Positions 1 through 8,414 are shown, counted from the stretch's first letter. The stretch is 64,000 nt of DNA from Arsukibacterium ikkense (GCF_000987775.1 NZ_LAHO01000018.1:1-64000); one strand, 5' to 3'. Program-made: numbers and translations. The notes: generated from the sequence alone by a model not told the origin.

Positions 1-21
1 ACCGTTAAAACCCGAGCACCT

Positions 22-100
22 GCTAACGCGCGCCTAAACGGCGAGCAACTTGTTGCGAGTCCAGCGGCCGCAGGCCGCGATGTTTAAGGCGCTTGTTAGC
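22..100 (-). repeat. attC recombination site of an integron cassette
   Basis: This is a 79-bp imperfect palindrome. GCTAAC at 22-27 pairs with GTTAGC at 95-100, and the arms extend inward through GCGCCTAAAC (left) and GTTTAAGGCGC (right). The middle holds two small hairpins (GCAACTTGTTGC and GCGGCCGCAGGCCGC). This outer R''/R' pairing with a variable palindromic centre is the architecture of attC sites, which IntI recombines as folded single strands. It lies just 3' of a leftward small ORF, where a cassette attC must lie, and the same GTTAGC core recurs at 404-409 next to intI. Sequence left of 22 would be the start of a second cassette, cut by the window edge. Confidence 0.88.
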
Positions 101-138
101 TGCGTTAAAGTATGCCGAGCACATTAAAAGTACCAGCT

Positions 139-369
139 TTAGAATAAATCATAATCAAGAAACCACTTGGCAGTGAATCCACAAATAACAATTACAGCAC
201 CGAATAACGATGCGATATTGTTATCTCTATAAGTGCCAAATGCCATTAATGAAAACCCTATAGCTAAAGCTAGATATCCAATTTTCTGACCGTAAAAAAT
301 GAAATCAATTAAGTTGATAATACTAAGAATTACAGCCACGGCTAAAAATACTTTGCTATCCCTTTTCAT
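139..369 (-). CDS. Integron cassette gene: small hydrophobic membrane protein, unknown function
   Basis: This is a 76-residue protein of unrecognised family. Three hydrophobic stretches (about residues 7-26, 31-47 and 53-70) separated by short polar links (GQK, RDNN) predict a small inner-membrane protein. No signal peptidase site is evident. GGAGG lies 11 bases before the ATG and supports this start. The gene fills the first cassette of the array, from the attI core at 404-409 to the attC at 22-100, and so is the cassette nearest the integrase. First-position cassettes are usually the most recently acquired and best expressed; that is family knowledge, not seen here. The region is more AT-rich than the genes to the right, as is common for cassettes. 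Function cannot be named. Confidence 0.75.
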   Translation of the reverse strand: MKRDSKVFLAVAVILSIINLIDFIFYGQKIGYLALAIGFSLMAFGTYRDNNIASLFGAVIVICGFTAKWFLDYDLF

Positions 370-403
370 TCTGAATTTGCCTCCGAGCTTGAATCATCAT
401 ACA

Positions 404-637
404 GCTAACAGCTTAATAGTTTGGAACGTACACGCTTTCAAACCGTGTAAATTCCCTTCTATGTTTTGTAAATGAAATAACACTATCCAATAACCTACCG
501 TAAATCAACAAGTTTTTTTTCAAAAAATGCAACAACTTGTGTTGAAAGCGTGTAAAGCCCTTGCGATTAACTTGCTAACATTAAATTCACCAACTACTGT
601 ATATACATACATGTCAATTTATTTTAAGGGTTCGCAC
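404..637. promoter_or_regulatory. attI and integrase/cassette promoter region
   Basis: This is the non-coding stretch between the first cassette and intI. GCTAAC at 404-409 (GTTAGC on the minus strand) is the recombination core where the cassette joins attI. A second GCTAAC occurs at 574-579. An exact 13-bp inverted repeat, TACACGCTTTCAA at 429-441 and TTGAAAGCGTGTA at 542-554, brackets the centre. The integrase promoter must read right and the cassette promoter (Pc) left from within this region or from within intI; neither can be assigned firmly. The exact attI limits are not visible from sequence alone. Confidence 0.6.
595..614 (+). promoter_or_regulatory. Putative LexA (SOS) box in front of intI
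   Basis: The 20-mer TACTGTATATACATACATGT matches the gammaproteobacterial LexA consensus (TACTGTATATATATACAGTA) at 16 of 20 positions. The left CTGT half is perfect and the right half is ACAT instead of ACAG. It ends 23 bases before the integrase start. LexA control of intI is established for several integrons. Here it is inferred from motif and position only. Confidence 0.6.
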
Positions 638-1603
638 ATGTCTTCGCCATTTTTACAACATATTGCCGAATTTATGTATGCTAAACGTTATGCAAAAAGA
701 ACGGTTGAGAGTTATGTTTACTGGATAAAAATGTACATTCTGTACAACAACAAGCAGCATCCCACCAAACTGAATGACCAGGATGTAGAGCGTTTTCTTA
801 GTTATTTAACTAATCAGCGTAATGTGGCACCCCGCACTCAGGCTAGTGCGCTTAATACGCTAAGTTTTTTATACAGCAAAGTATTGCAACAGCCATTATC
901 GCTGGATTTAAACTTTAATCGCTCACAACTTTCACCTAAGTTACCTGTCGTACTCACCCGGCAAGAAGTTGCTGCGTTACTTCGTGTCATTGACCCAAAA
1001 TATAAGTTACTTGCCCAGTTAATGTACGGAAGTGGTTTGCGTTTAATGGAAGCAGTAAGGCTAAGAGTGCAGGATATTGATTACGATTATCTGTCGGTAA
1101 TGGTGTGGCAAGGTAAGGGCAATAAAAATCGACGGGTTACAATGGCACCGGAATTGGTGCCAACCCTAAAACAACAAAGTCAGTTTGTGTTGCAGTATTT
1201 CCAGGCAGATCTGGCCAACCCTGAGTATGCGGGCGTATGGTTGCCTTATGCACTGGCCCGCAAGAATCCGGGCGCCCCCAGGCAGTTTGGCTGGCAGTAT
1301 CTCTTTCCCTCACTGCAGTTAAGTGTTGATCCTGAATCAAAACTATTACGCCGCCATCACTTAGATGAAAGCTGCGTGAGACGAGAAATTAAAATCGCCT
1401 CCAGCAAAGTGGCTATTCCCAAAAACGTGACATGCCACACCTTACGTCATAGCTTCGCCACTCACTTGCTGGAAGCTGGCGCCGATATCCGTACCGTACA
1501 AGAGCAACTAGGTCATAGCGATGTTCGTACCACCCAAATTTATACCCACGTGCTTAATCGTGGTGCCAGTGGCGTAAAAAGCCCATTGTCACAATTGTTT
1601 TAG
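638..1603 (+). CDS. intI: Integron integrase (tyrosine recombinase IntI)
   Basis: The 321-residue tyrosine recombinase catalyses attI x attC and attC x attC recombination to insert and excise cassettes. Residues 1-85 form the SAM-like core-binding domain. The catalytic set is visible: R135 (SGLRL), K160 (GKGNK), H267 and R270 (HTLRH), H293 (LGHSD) and the nucleophile Y302 (IYTHV). The integron-specific extra patch is present just before the HTLRH box (RRHHLDESCVRREI), as is the IntI-type C-terminus (THVLNRGASGVKSPL). This separates it from XerC/D. The reading frame is open back to 527, but that extension includes the LexA box, so ATG 638 with AAGGG 7 bases before it is preferred. It diverges from the cassette array. 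All catalytic residues are present, so it looks functional. Confidence 0.95.
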   Translation: MSSPFLQHIAEFMYAKRYAKRTVESYVYWIKMYILYNNKQHPTKLNDQDVERFLSYLTNQRNVAPRTQASALNTLSFLYSKVLQQPLSLDLNFNRSQLSPKLPVVLTRQEVAALLRVIDPKYKLLAQLMYGSGLRLMEAVRLRVQDIDYDYLSVMVWQGKGNKNRRVTMAPELVPTLKQQSQFVLQYFQADLANPEYAGVWLPYALARKNPGAPRQFGWQYLFPSLQLSVDPESKLLRRHHLDESCVRREIKIASSKVAIPKNVTCHTLRHSFATHLLEAGADIRTVQEQLGHSDVRTTQIYTHVLNRGASGVKSPLSQLF

Positions 1604-1647
1604 GTAAAAACAGATAGCTTTCGCTATACTGAAAAAGGAAAGTAACG

Positions 1648-1914
1648 ATGCCAACAATCTCAATGTTCTATGGCATTATTATACGAATGTATTATGCTCC
1701 TAAAGAACATCCGCCAGCGCATTTTCATGTTTACTATGGCGATTACAGAGCAACCATAGACATTCAAAAGGGTGAACTTATGCGGGGTACCCTCCCAGGT
1801 AGGCAAACAAAGCTTGTATTGGCATGGGCGGAACTTCATAAAGAGGAACTGATCGCCGATTGGGCTCTGGTGATGAATGGCGAGGAGCCTTTTAAAATCC
1901 AGCCACTGCAATAA
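1648..1914 (+). CDS. DUF4160 family protein
   Basis: The 88-residue protein belongs to the DUF4160 family. It carries the typical HPPAHFHV motif at about residues 21-28, then a short beta-rich core (YGDYRATIDI) and a helical end (VLAWAELHKEELIADW). GGAAAG stands before the ATG. It is the first of two genes (with the DUF2442 gene 11 bp downstream), a pairing seen often in bacteria and sometimes regarded as toxin-antitoxin-like, though no activity is established. It lies 44 bp behind intI on the same strand. No attC separates it, so it is part of the chromosomal flank and not a cassette in the present array. Confidence 0.85.
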   Translation: MPTISMFYGIIIRMYYAPKEHPPAHFHVYYGDYRATIDIQKGELMRGTLPGRQTKLVLAWAELHKEELIADWALVMNGEEPFKIQPLQ

Positions 1915-1925
1915 GAGGTTTAATA

Positions 1926-2198
1926 ATGCATCCGGCAGTAACACGGGTAACCGCACGGGAAAACTATCAATTAGTAATTGAATTTGCTAATGGTGAACAA
2001 GGCATTCTGGATATGAAACCTTATCTGGACTTTGGCGTATTTAAACGCTTGAAAGAAACCTCTGCCTTTAATGAGGTATTTGTGTCTTTTGACACTGTGG
2101 AATGGCGTGCTGGGGTCGATCTCGCACCAGAATTTGTTTATCGGCATTGCCAACGTCACCAACAGCATACTGAATTGCTGGCCAATAGCGGTGGTTGA
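1926..2198 (+). CDS. DUF2442 family protein
   Basis: The 90-residue protein fits DUF2442. It has an N-terminal beta-hairpin domain (VTRVTARENYQLVIEFANGE), a central LDMKPYL segment, and the closing WRAGVDLAPEFVY box at about residues 59-71 that is typical of the family. AGAGG sits 7 bases upstream. It follows the DUF4160 gene closely enough to be cotranscribed. Family members are small cytoplasmic proteins with no proven biochemical role, although their frequent partnership with DUF4160 suggests a regulatory or toxin-antitoxin-like unit. Confidence 0.85.
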   Translation: MHPAVTRVTARENYQLVIEFANGEQGILDMKPYLDFGVFKRLKETSAFNEVFVSFDTVEWRAGVDLAPEFVYRHCQRHQQHTELLANSGG

Positions 2199-2206
2199 AC
2201 CGTTCG

Positions 2207-2234
2207 CAAAAAATCAGGGCGCTGCAGCGCCCTG
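2207..2234 (-). terminator. Rho-independent terminator of the prp operon
   Basis: The perfect 20-base palindrome CAGGGCGCTGCAGCGCCCTG at 2215-2234 is followed on the minus strand by a run of six T (2208-2213). It sits 27 bp past the prpF stop. On the plus strand the same hairpin follows the DUF2442 gene but has a poor T tract, so it is mainly a leftward terminator. Confidence 0.85.
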
Positions 2235-2261
2235 TTCAGTTACTTGAATGACTTGTACTGC

Positions 2262-3449
2262 TTAGAAACAATCACCCGGCACTTTAACCCAACCATCCAT
2301 TAACACCCGCGCGCTGCGGCTCATAATGGCTTTGGTTACTGTCCACTGGCCATTTATCAACTCAGCGGCAGCACCAACACGTAAGGTGCCAGACGGATGA
2401 CCAAAGCTTACGGCTTCGCGCGCGATACTACCGGCAGCAATATTTACCAGAGTGCCAGGAATAGCCGCAGCTGTGCCTATGGCCACTGCTGCCGTGCCCA
2501 TCATGGCGTGGTGCAGTTTGCCCATAGACAGCGCCCGTACCAGCAAATCAATGTCGTTGGCATTTACTTGCTTAGCGCTAGACGACACATAGCTTTGTGG
2601 CGGGGCCACAAAGGCAATTTTTGGCGTATGCGCCCGGGCGACTGCCTGGCTGATATCACTAATTAAGCCCATTTTCACCGCACCATAGGCACGGATGGTT
2701 TCAAAGCGGGCCAGCGCAGCGTCATCACCGTTAATCGCTTCCTGCAATTCAGTGCCGGTGTAACCGATATCGGCGGCATTAACAAAAATAGTCGGAATAC
2801 CGGCGTTAATCAGGGTAGCTTTAAAGGTACCAATACCCGGCACCTCTAACTCATCCACTAAGTTACCCGTTGGAAACATCGCGCCACCGCCCTCGCCTGC
2901 ATCGGCCGCCGGGTTTAAAAACTCAATGGCCACTTCGGCGGCGGGAAAGGTTACACCGTCCAGTTCAAAATCACCGGTTTCCTGCACTTCACCATTGGTT
3001 ATCGGCACATGGGCAATAATGGTTTTATGAATATTCGCCTGCCAGATGCGCACCGTGCAAATGCCGTTTTGCGGAATACGCTCGGCAGCCACCAAGCCAT
3101 TGCTGATGGCAAACGAGCCCACTGCTGCGGTTAAGTTACCGCAGTTGCCGCTCCAGTCGATAAAGGGTTTATCTATCGCGACCTGACCAAACAGGTAGTC
3201 AACATCGTGATCCTGCTTACTGCTTTTGCTTAAAATCACCGTTTTGCTGGTACTCGAGGTAGCGCCGCCCATGCCATCAGTGTGTTTGCCGTAAGGGTCC
3301 GGGCTGCCAATTACCCGCAGCAGCAAGTTGTCGCGCACTTTGCCTGGCACTTGGGCAACCGTTGGCAGGTCGTTAAGTTTAAAAAATACGCCTTTGCTGG
3401 TGCCGCCACGCATGTAAGTTGCGGGAATTTTAATTTGTGGTGTGGTCAT
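2262..3449 (-). CDS. prpF: 2-methylaconitate cis-trans isomerase PrpF
   Basis: The 395-residue PrpF isomerises 2-methyl-trans-aconitate, made by AcnD, to the cis form, so that methylisocitrate can be formed. The N-terminal YMRGGTSKGVFF segment (residues 12-23) and the SGNCGNLTAAVG stretch (about 99-110), with the family's conserved cysteine, are typical of the PrpF/diaminopimelate-epimerase-like fold. The length is usual for the family. AGG lies about 7 bases before the ATG. It is the last gene of the methylcitrate operon and is separated from acnD by 291 bp containing a palindromic element. That is an unusual gap for partners that work as a pair. Confidence 0.96.
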   Translation of the reverse strand: MTTPQIKIPATYMRGGTSKGVFFKLNDLPTVAQVPGKVRDNLLLRVIGSPDPYGKHTDGMGGATSSTSKTVILSKSSKQDHDVDYLFGQVAIDKPFIDWSGNCGNLTAAVGSFAISNGLVAAERIPQNGICTVRIWQANIHKTIIAHVPITNGEVQETGDFELDGVTFPAAEVAIEFLNPAADAGEGGGAMFPTGNLVDELEVPGIGTFKATLINAGIPTIFVNAADIGYTGTELQEAINGDDAALARFETIRAYGAVKMGLISDISQAVARAHTPKIAFVAPPQSYVSSSAKQVNANDIDLLVRALSMGKLHHAMMGTAAVAIGTAAAIPGTLVNIAAGSIAREAVSFGHPSGTLRVGAAAELINGQWTVTKAIMSRSARVLMDGWVKVPGDCF

Positions 3450-3510
3450 AAATACCTGTCTGTTCTATTCGTTCATCTGTTAAGTCCGAGCCGAAAATCT
3501 CTTTCTGCTC

Positions 3511-3685
3511 ATCACAGCAACTCAGTCGTGCCAGCGGCACTCCTTCAAACACTCTGTGATAACATAAAGAGACATCGGCTCTCCCTTCAGGAACCAATGC
3601 ACTCTGTCAGCGAAGATTAGAACCTCTGAAATGTTGTCACAGAGTGTCTGAGTCCTGCCGAAGGCAAAGGACGAGTTGCTGTGAC
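3511..3685. repeat. Imperfect inverted-repeat element between acnD and prpF
   Basis: The outer arms match: ATCACAGCAACTC at 3511-3523 against GAGTTGCTGTGAC at 3673-3685 (12 of 13). The inner arms also match: CACTCTGTGATAACA at 3550-3564 against TGTTGTCACAGAGTG at 3632-3646 (14 of 15). The sequence between these blocks is partly complementary, so transcript or single strand could fold into a stem of about 55 bp. A further GCACTCTGTCAG lies in the loop. No ORF of note is inside. It may be a small non-autonomous mobile or REP-like element; alternatively it is an mRNA-stabilising or attenuating structure in the operon. Confidence 0.65.
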
Positions 3686-3740
3686 AAGCAGTTCAGAGCG
3701 TTGTAATCGCAGCAATTTCTGCGTACTTTTGAACCGTTAG

Positions 3741-6329
3741 CTAAATCGCCCCTTGCAAAAAGTCCTGGGCGAAGCGCTGCAGTACGCCACCGGCTTCATA
3801 AATCGACAACTCTTCTGCGGTGTCTAAGCGGCACATTACCGGCACTTCCAGCTTCTCACCATTAGTGCGGCGAATCACCAGGGTTAGGGTGCTGCGGGGA
3901 GTACGCTCGCCAATCACGTCATAGATTTCGGTGCCATCGAGCTGCAGGGTTTTCCGGTTAGTACCCGGCATAAACTCCAGCGGTAATACCCCCATTCCTA
4001 CCAGATTAGTGCGGTGTATCCGCTCAAAGCCTTCAGCGGCAATGGCCTCTACCCCGGCTAAGCGCACGCCCTTGGCTGCCCAGTCGCGCGACGAGCCCTG
4101 GCCATAATCAGCACCGGCAATAATAATCAGTGGCTGCTTACGCGCCATATAGGTTTCAATGGCTTCCCACATGCGGGTGACTTTGCCCTCTGGCTCAATG
4201 CGGGCTAGCGAGCCTTGTTTTACCTTGCCATCTACCACGGCCATTTCATTAACCAGTTTAGGGTTAGCAAAGGTAGCGCGTTGCGCCGTTAAGTGGTCGC
4301 CGCGATGGGTAGCGTACGAGTTAAAGTCTTCTTCCGGCAAGCCCATTTTATGTAAATACTCACCGGCGGCACTGTCGAGCATAATAGCGTTGGACGGTGA
4401 TAAATGGTCAGTGGTAATGTTATCCGGCAACAGCGCCAGCGGCCGCATGCCGGTTAAGCTGCGCTCACCAGCCAATGCCCCCTCCCAGTATGGCGGGCGG
4501 CGAATATAAGTACTTTGTGGCCGCCAGTCGTACAGTGGAGTAACTTTGTCACCATAATCCACTTCTACAGCAAACATAGGCTCGTATACCCGGCGAAATT
4601 GCTCAGGCTTAACGCTGCTGGCCACTACCGCATCAATTTCAGCATCATCCGGCCAGATATCTTTTAAGGTAATGGCTTTACCCTCGTGATAACCCAGCAC
4701 ATCTTTTTCAATGTCAAAACGGATAGTCCCGGCAATGGCATAGGCCACCACCAGCGCTGGCGAGGCTAAAAACGCCTGCTTGGCATAAGGGTGAATACGA
4801 CCGTCAAAGTTACGGTTACCGGACAACACCGCCGTGGCGTACAGATCGCGTTCAATCACTTCCTGTTGAATTACCGGGTCCAACGCGCCGCTCATACCGT
4901 TACAGGTAGTACAGGCAAAGCCGACAATGCCAAAGCCCAGTTGCTCCAGCTCGGTTAACAGCTTACCTTCTTCCAGATACAGCTGCACCGCTTTAGAGCC
5001 GGGTGCCAGTGAGGTTTTCACCCAGGGTTTACGGCTTAAACCCAGCTTATTGGCATTACGGGCCAGTAAGGCGGCCGCAATCACATTGCGCGGGTTAGAG
5101 GTATTGGTACAGCTGGTAATGGCGGCGATAATCACAGCGCCATCAGGCATTTTCCCTTCCTCAAGCTCATACTTACCGGCAATACCACGGGCCGTTAAAT
5201 CGCTGGTAGCCAGGCGGGCATGGGGGTTAGAGGGCCCGGCCATAGTGCGGCCAACACTGGATAAATCAAAGGTCAGTACCCGCTCGTACTCTGCTGTTTT
5301 TAAACTGTCAGACCAGAGCCCGGCAGTTTTGGCGTAGGTTTCAACCAGTTTTACCTGGGCGCTGTCGCGGCCGGTTAAGGTTAAATAATCCAGTGTTTGC
5401 TGATCAATCGAGAACATGGCGGCGGTAGCGCCGTATTCCGGCGTCATATTAGAGATGGTGGCTCTGTCGCCTAAACTCAGGCTGCTGGCACCTTCGCCGT
5501 AAAACTCCAGATAGGCCGACACCACTTTTTCTTTGCGTAAAAACTCAGTCAGTGCCAGCACGATATCGGTGGCCATAATGCCGCTTTGCGCTTTACCGGT
5601 TAGCTCCACACCGATAATATCGGGCAGGCGCATCCAGCTGGCACGGCCTAACATGACACTTTCCGCCTCTAAGCCGCCTACGCCAATGGCAATCACGCCC
5701 AGCGCATCTACATGCGGCGTATGGCTGTCGGTACCCACTAAGGTATCCGGAAAAGCCACACCGTCTTTTACATGGATCACCGGCGACATCCGCTCCAGAT
5801 TTATCTGGTGCATAATGCCGTTGCCCGGAGGTATCACATCCACATTTTTAAAGGCTTTTTTGGTCCAGTTAATAAAGTGGAAGCGGTCGTCGTTACGACG
5901 GTCTTCAATAGCGCGGTTTTTATCAAAGGCACCGGCTTCAAAACCGGCATGTTCTACCGCTAATGAGTGATCAACAATTAACTGGGTAGGCACTACCGGG
6001 TTAACCTTGGCCGGATCGCCGCCTTTTGCCGCTATGGCGTCACGCAGACCGGCTAAATCGACTAATGCAGTCTGGCCCAAAATATCGTGGCAGACCACCC
6101 GCGCCGGAAACCAGGGAAAGTCTAAATCGCGCTTGCGATAAATAAATTGCTTTAACGAATCGCTGAGGCTGGCCTTATCGCAGCGGCGCACCAGGTTCTC
6201 GGCAAATACCCGAGAGGTATAAGGCAGCTTGGCGTAAGCGCCAGGTTCAATGGCATCGACAGCAGCCTGGGTATCAAAATACTCCAGGTTGGTGCCGGGC
6301 AGTTTTTTTCGGTATTCGCTGTTCATCAT
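3741..6329 (-). CDS. acnD: Fe/S-dependent 2-methylisocitrate dehydratase AcnD
   Basis: This 862-residue aconitase-superfamily enzyme dehydrates 2-methylcitrate in the AcnD/PrpF version of the methylcitrate cycle, which replaces PrpD. The 4Fe-4S ligands are visible as SCTNTSNP at about residue 406 and CTTCNG at about 474. The swivel domain shows YGQGSSRDWAAKG near 740. The length and the opening MNSEYRKKLPGTNLEYFD are typical of AcnD. It starts only 2 bp after the prpC stop; two ATG codons in tandem (6329 and 6326) are possible starts. The presence of prpF and absence of prpD fit this assignment over a general aconitase. Confidence 0.96.
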   Translation of the reverse strand: MMNSEYRKKLPGTNLEYFDTQAAVDAIEPGAYAKLPYTSRVFAENLVRRCDKASLSDSLKQFIYRKRDLDFPWFPARVVCHDILGQTALVDLAGLRDAIAAKGGDPAKVNPVVPTQLIVDHSLAVEHAGFEAGAFDKNRAIEDRRNDDRFHFINWTKKAFKNVDVIPPGNGIMHQINLERMSPVIHVKDGVAFPDTLVGTDSHTPHVDALGVIAIGVGGLEAESVMLGRASWMRLPDIIGVELTGKAQSGIMATDIVLALTEFLRKEKVVSAYLEFYGEGASSLSLGDRATISNMTPEYGATAAMFSIDQQTLDYLTLTGRDSAQVKLVETYAKTAGLWSDSLKTAEYERVLTFDLSSVGRTMAGPSNPHARLATSDLTARGIAGKYELEEGKMPDGAVIIAAITSCTNTSNPRNVIAAALLARNANKLGLSRKPWVKTSLAPGSKAVQLYLEEGKLLTELEQLGFGIVGFACTTCNGMSGALDPVIQQEVIERDLYATAVLSGNRNFDGRIHPYAKQAFLASPALVVAYAIAGTIRFDIEKDVLGYHEGKAITLKDIWPDDAEIDAVVASSVKPEQFRRVYEPMFAVEVDYGDKVTPLYDWRPQSTYIRRPPYWEGALAGERSLTGMRPLALLPDNITTDHLSPSNAIMLDSAAGEYLHKMGLPEEDFNSYATHRGDHLTAQRATFANPKLVNEMAVVDGKVKQGSLARIEPEGKVTRMWEAIETYMARKQPLIIIAGADYGQGSSRDWAAKGVRLAGVEAIAAEGFERIHRTNLVGMGVLPLEFMPGTNRKTLQLDGTEIYDVIGERTPRSTLTLVIRRTNGEKLEVPVMCRLDTAEELSIYEAGGVLQRFAQDFLQGAI

Positions 6330-6331
6330 AG

Positions 6332-7462
6332 TTACCCGCGCTCAGCAATCGGTTTCACACTGCGTGGCTCTACGCCAACATAGTCAGCACTTGGCCGGAT
6401 AATGCGGTTATCGGCGCGCTGCTCCATCACATGGGCCGCCCAGCCGGTTAAGCGGCTGCAAACAAAAATAGGCGTAAACAGCTTGGTTGGAATACCCATA
6501 TAGTTATAAGCTGAGGCATGGAAAAAGTCGGCATTACAAAACAGCTTCTTCTCGCGCCACATTACCGCTTCACAACGCTCAGAGACATCATACAAACGGC
6601 TATCGCCATTAGCCTTAGCCAGCTTTTCTGACCAGGCTTTAATCACCGCATTACGCGGGTCTGACTCAGAATACACCGCATGGCCAAAGCCCATAATTTT
6701 TTCTTTGCGTTCTAACATACCCAGCAGTTTTTGCTCGGCATCATCCGGGTTTTGCATCTCTTCAATTAATTCCATCGCCGCTTCATTGGCACCACCATGC
6801 AGTGGCCCGCGCAACGAGCCAATAGCACCGGTAATACAAGAGTGCATATCACTCAGGGTAGAAGCACATACCCGGGCGGTAAAGGTAGAGGCGTTAAACT
6901 CATGCTCGGCATATAAAATCAGCGACGCTTCCATCACTTCAGTGTGCAGCGCCGTCGGTTTTTCGCCGTGCAGGGTCCACAAAAACTGTTCAGCGGTAGA
7001 GTTAGCATCGGTTTCCACCTCTACCCGTTTGCCGTGATGGCTGTAGTTGTACCAGTAGTTTACCAGGCCCGGAAACAGTGCAAGCATGCGGTCGGTAGCA
7101 TCTTGCTGCTCGCTGAAACTGTGCTCGGTTTCCAGGTTGCCTAACATAGAGCAACCGGTACGCATTACATCCATCGGGTGCGCTGAGGCAGGAATACGCT
7201 CTAACACATCTTTCAAAGCTTGTGGCAGGCTGCGCAGGCTTTTTAGTTTGGTTTTATAAGCTGATAACTCAGCATTTGTGGGTAACTCGCCTTTTAAAAT
7301 AAGGTAGGCTACTTCGTCAAACTCGCAGTGGGCCGCTAAATCTTTTACGTCATAACCGCGATAGGTTAAGCCTGAGCCGGTTTTACCTACGGTAGATAAC
7401 GCGGTTTTGCCTGCTACCTGGCCGCGCAGGCCGGCACCGGTAAGGGGTTTTGCATTTGCCAT
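6332..7462 (-). CDS. prpC: 2-methylcitrate synthase PrpC
   Basis: The 376-residue citrate-synthase-family enzyme condenses propionyl-CoA with oxaloacetate to give 2-methylcitrate. The family signature MGFGHAVYSESDPR and the GPLHGGANEAAM active-site segment are present. The short length and operon position between prpB and acnD identify the methylcitrate rather than the TCA citrate synthase. The gene begins 60 bp after prpB and ends 2 bp before acnD, consistent with one transcript. Confidence 0.97.
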   Translation of the reverse strand: MANAKPLTGAGLRGQVAGKTALSTVGKTGSGLTYRGYDVKDLAAHCEFDEVAYLILKGELPTNAELSAYKTKLKSLRSLPQALKDVLERIPASAHPMDVMRTGCSMLGNLETEHSFSEQQDATDRMLALFPGLVNYWYNYSHHGKRVEVETDANSTAEQFLWTLHGEKPTALHTEVMEASLILYAEHEFNASTFTARVCASTLSDMHSCITGAIGSLRGPLHGGANEAAMELIEEMQNPDDAEQKLLGMLERKEKIMGFGHAVYSESDPRNAVIKAWSEKLAKANGDSRLYDVSERCEAVMWREKKLFCNADFFHASAYNYMGIPTKLFTPIFVCSRLTGWAAHVMEQRADNRIIRPSADYVGVEPRSVKPIAERG

Positions 7463-7522
7463 AATCGTGTTTCCTATTTCGTTTAATTCAGCTAATGGGT
7501 CTGGAGTGCGCTTTAGTGCGGC

Positions 7523-8413
7523 TTATTTGTTTTTACCGTCAGTAAACAGCGCATCGAGTTTTTGCTCAAAGCTGTGATAATTTAAAAAGTCATATAATTC
7601 GGCGCGGGTTTGCATGCTATCTACTACCGCCTTCTGATCGCCATTGGCCAGAATAGACTGATACACATGCAGCGCCGCTTTGTTCATTGCCCGAAAAGCA
7701 CTCAGTGGGTATAACACCATGGCTACCCCGACACTGGCCAGCTCGGTTTTATTGAACAGTGGCGTTTGGCCAAATTCAGTAATATTCGCCAGTACCGGTA
7801 CTTTTAACGCCTGGGTAAAAGCCTGGTATTGCTCCAGGGTGTGCACCGCTTCGGCAAAAATAGCATCGGCGCCGGCCGCTTCACAGGCTAATGCCCGCTC
7901 CAGTGCCGCCTCTAACCCCTGCTGGGCCAAAGCATCGGTGCGCGCCATAATAAAAAAGCTTGCATCGTCACGGGCATCCACACTGGCTTTAACCCGGTCT
8001 ACCATTTCGTCCAATGAAACAATTTCTTTATTCGGCCGGTGGCCACAGCGCTTTTGCGCTACCTGATCTTCAATATGAAAACCGGCCGCGCCAGCACGGC
8101 TCATTTCTTTCACGGTACGGGCAATATTAAAAGCGCCACCCCAGCCGGTATCGGCATCCACCAGCAGCGGAACACTGGTGGCGGCGGTAATGCGCCGAAT
8201 GTCTTCGCAAACATCGTTTAATGAGGTCATGCCCAAATCTGGCAAGCCAAAAGAAGCATTAGCCACGCCTGCTCCCGACAGATAAATGGCCTGATGGCCG
8301 CAGCGCTCTGCCATCATCGCGGAGTACGCATTAATGGTGCCGACAATTTGTAACGGTTGGTTTGCGGTAATAGCGGCGCGAAATTTGGCGCCAGCGGTCA
8401 GTGTATTAGCCAT
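7523..8413 (-). CDS. prpB: 2-methylisocitrate lyase PrpB
   Basis: The 296-residue lyase splits 2-methylisocitrate into pyruvate and succinate, the final step of propionate oxidation. It belongs to the isocitrate lyase/PEP mutase family. KRCGH, the catalytic cysteine motif, is at about residues 119-123, preceded by the metal-binding DADTGWG segment. The frame is open to 8467, but ATG 8413 is preceded by AGGAACC and gives the usual N-terminus. The start lies 1 bp beyond the regulator's stop codon, so its ribosome-binding site is inside the regulator gene. Confidence 0.97.
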   Translation of the reverse strand: MANTLTAGAKFRAAITANQPLQIVGTINAYSAMMAERCGHQAIYLSGAGVANASFGLPDLGMTSLNDVCEDIRRITAATSVPLLVDADTGWGGAFNIARTVKEMSRAGAAGFHIEDQVAQKRCGHRPNKEIVSLDEMVDRVKASVDARDDASFFIMARTDALAQQGLEAALERALACEAAGADAIFAEAVHTLEQYQAFTQALKVPVLANITEFGQTPLFNKTELASVGVAMVLYPLSAFRAMNKAALHVYQSILANGDQKAVVDSMQTRAELYDFLNYHSFEQKLDALFTDGKNK

Positions 8414-8414
8414 A

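Noticed and set aside
527..637. Extension of the integrase by 37 codons at its N-terminus
   Set aside because: The extension covers the LexA box and is unlike IntI N-termini. ATG 638 has a good ribosome-binding site and gives the family length.
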